Assembly (NCBI GenBank): GCA_030068145.1
Contig: JAPJBO010000076.1
Coordinates: 62,001 to 126,000 of the forward strand
Reading direction: 5' to 3'
Source: Diplonema papillatum
Taxonomy: Eukaryota > Euglenozoa > Diplonemea > Diplonemida > Diplonemidae
Length of the DNA: 64,000 nucleotides
The notes under the pieces are model-generated. The model was given only the letters and a program-made list of their open reading frames with translations, did no database searches and was not told the DNA's origin. Positions 63,718 to 64,000 of this stretch are shown piece by piece; the stretch's first letter is position 1, and the number at the start of each line of letters is the position of its first letter. The position numbers and the translations under genes are program-made.

Positions 63718-64000
63718 CGGGTGTCGGCTACAAACACAAAACGCGCAACACCCGAAAACGGAAAAGCGGGTGTCGCCCGCCTTTTTCGCTTCAGCAAAAA
63801 CTTCTGAGGCTGGACTCTCACCGTTTTGAGCCGGTTACTCGCACTTTCGCGGTTGATACAAAACTAATGATGATGATGATGACGGGAAGCGAGAGATGCC
63901 AGGACGCAAGGCCGAAGGCCGCTGCTTGCAGCTTCTCGCTTTCCTCCAACAAGGAACATTTTCGGAGTTCGGCTCCTTACCGTTCTGAGCCGGCCCTTTA

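Overview
The window looks like nuclear DNA of a microbial eukaryote (protist or alga). Coding regions are split by GT-AG introns, most of the 64 kb is decayed transposon and repeat sequence, and there is no operon-like packing and no bacterial, plasmid or CRISPR feature. The organism cannot be named from the sequence. The overall design of the main gene family (secreted N-terminus, long Thr/Pro stalk, polytopic C-terminus) reminds me of large surface proteins of euglenozoans such as bodonids and diplonemids, but that is a low-confidence inference and no search was run.

The only clear host genes are three tandem paralogues, all on the minus strand, called M1 (5235 to 228), M2 (21940 to 17384) and M3 (39316 to 33824). 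I read each as two exons. Exon 1 encodes a signal peptide, a Cys-rich ectodomain with three related motifs, a long APPTD-type stalk and a short hydrophobic segment. Exon 2 encodes about seven membrane segments and a Ser/Pro-rich cytoplasmic tail. The intron lies after the same codon (Gln-Cys-Glu, phase 0) in all three, with length 1672, 192 and 1494 bp. The first two size differences from M2 are due at least partly to repeats also found elsewhere in the window. Downstream of M3, three further tandem copies of its 3' end lie head to tail (32420 to 33616), like spare tail cassettes.

Between and around these genes are: several terminal-inverted-repeat (TIR) elements (8769-9063, 12836-14571, 24042-26107, 41149-42106, 59554-60233, and a hAT MITE at 58878-59132); a full-length two-ORF non-LTR retrotransposon with endonuclease, reverse transcriptase and RNase H domains (44211-49190, minus strand); and, abutting it, a hAT-type DNA transposon (49196-53778) whose left TIR is split by another 1.25-kb TIR element. 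Many dispersed repeat families (R1 to R18 here) occur two to eight times. Three short minus-strand exon candidates at 54.9, 58.6 and 60.4 kb, and weak fragments at 23.0, 30.8, 40.7 and 63.0 kb, are the only other coding signals I can defend. No rRNA or functional tRNA gene was seen.
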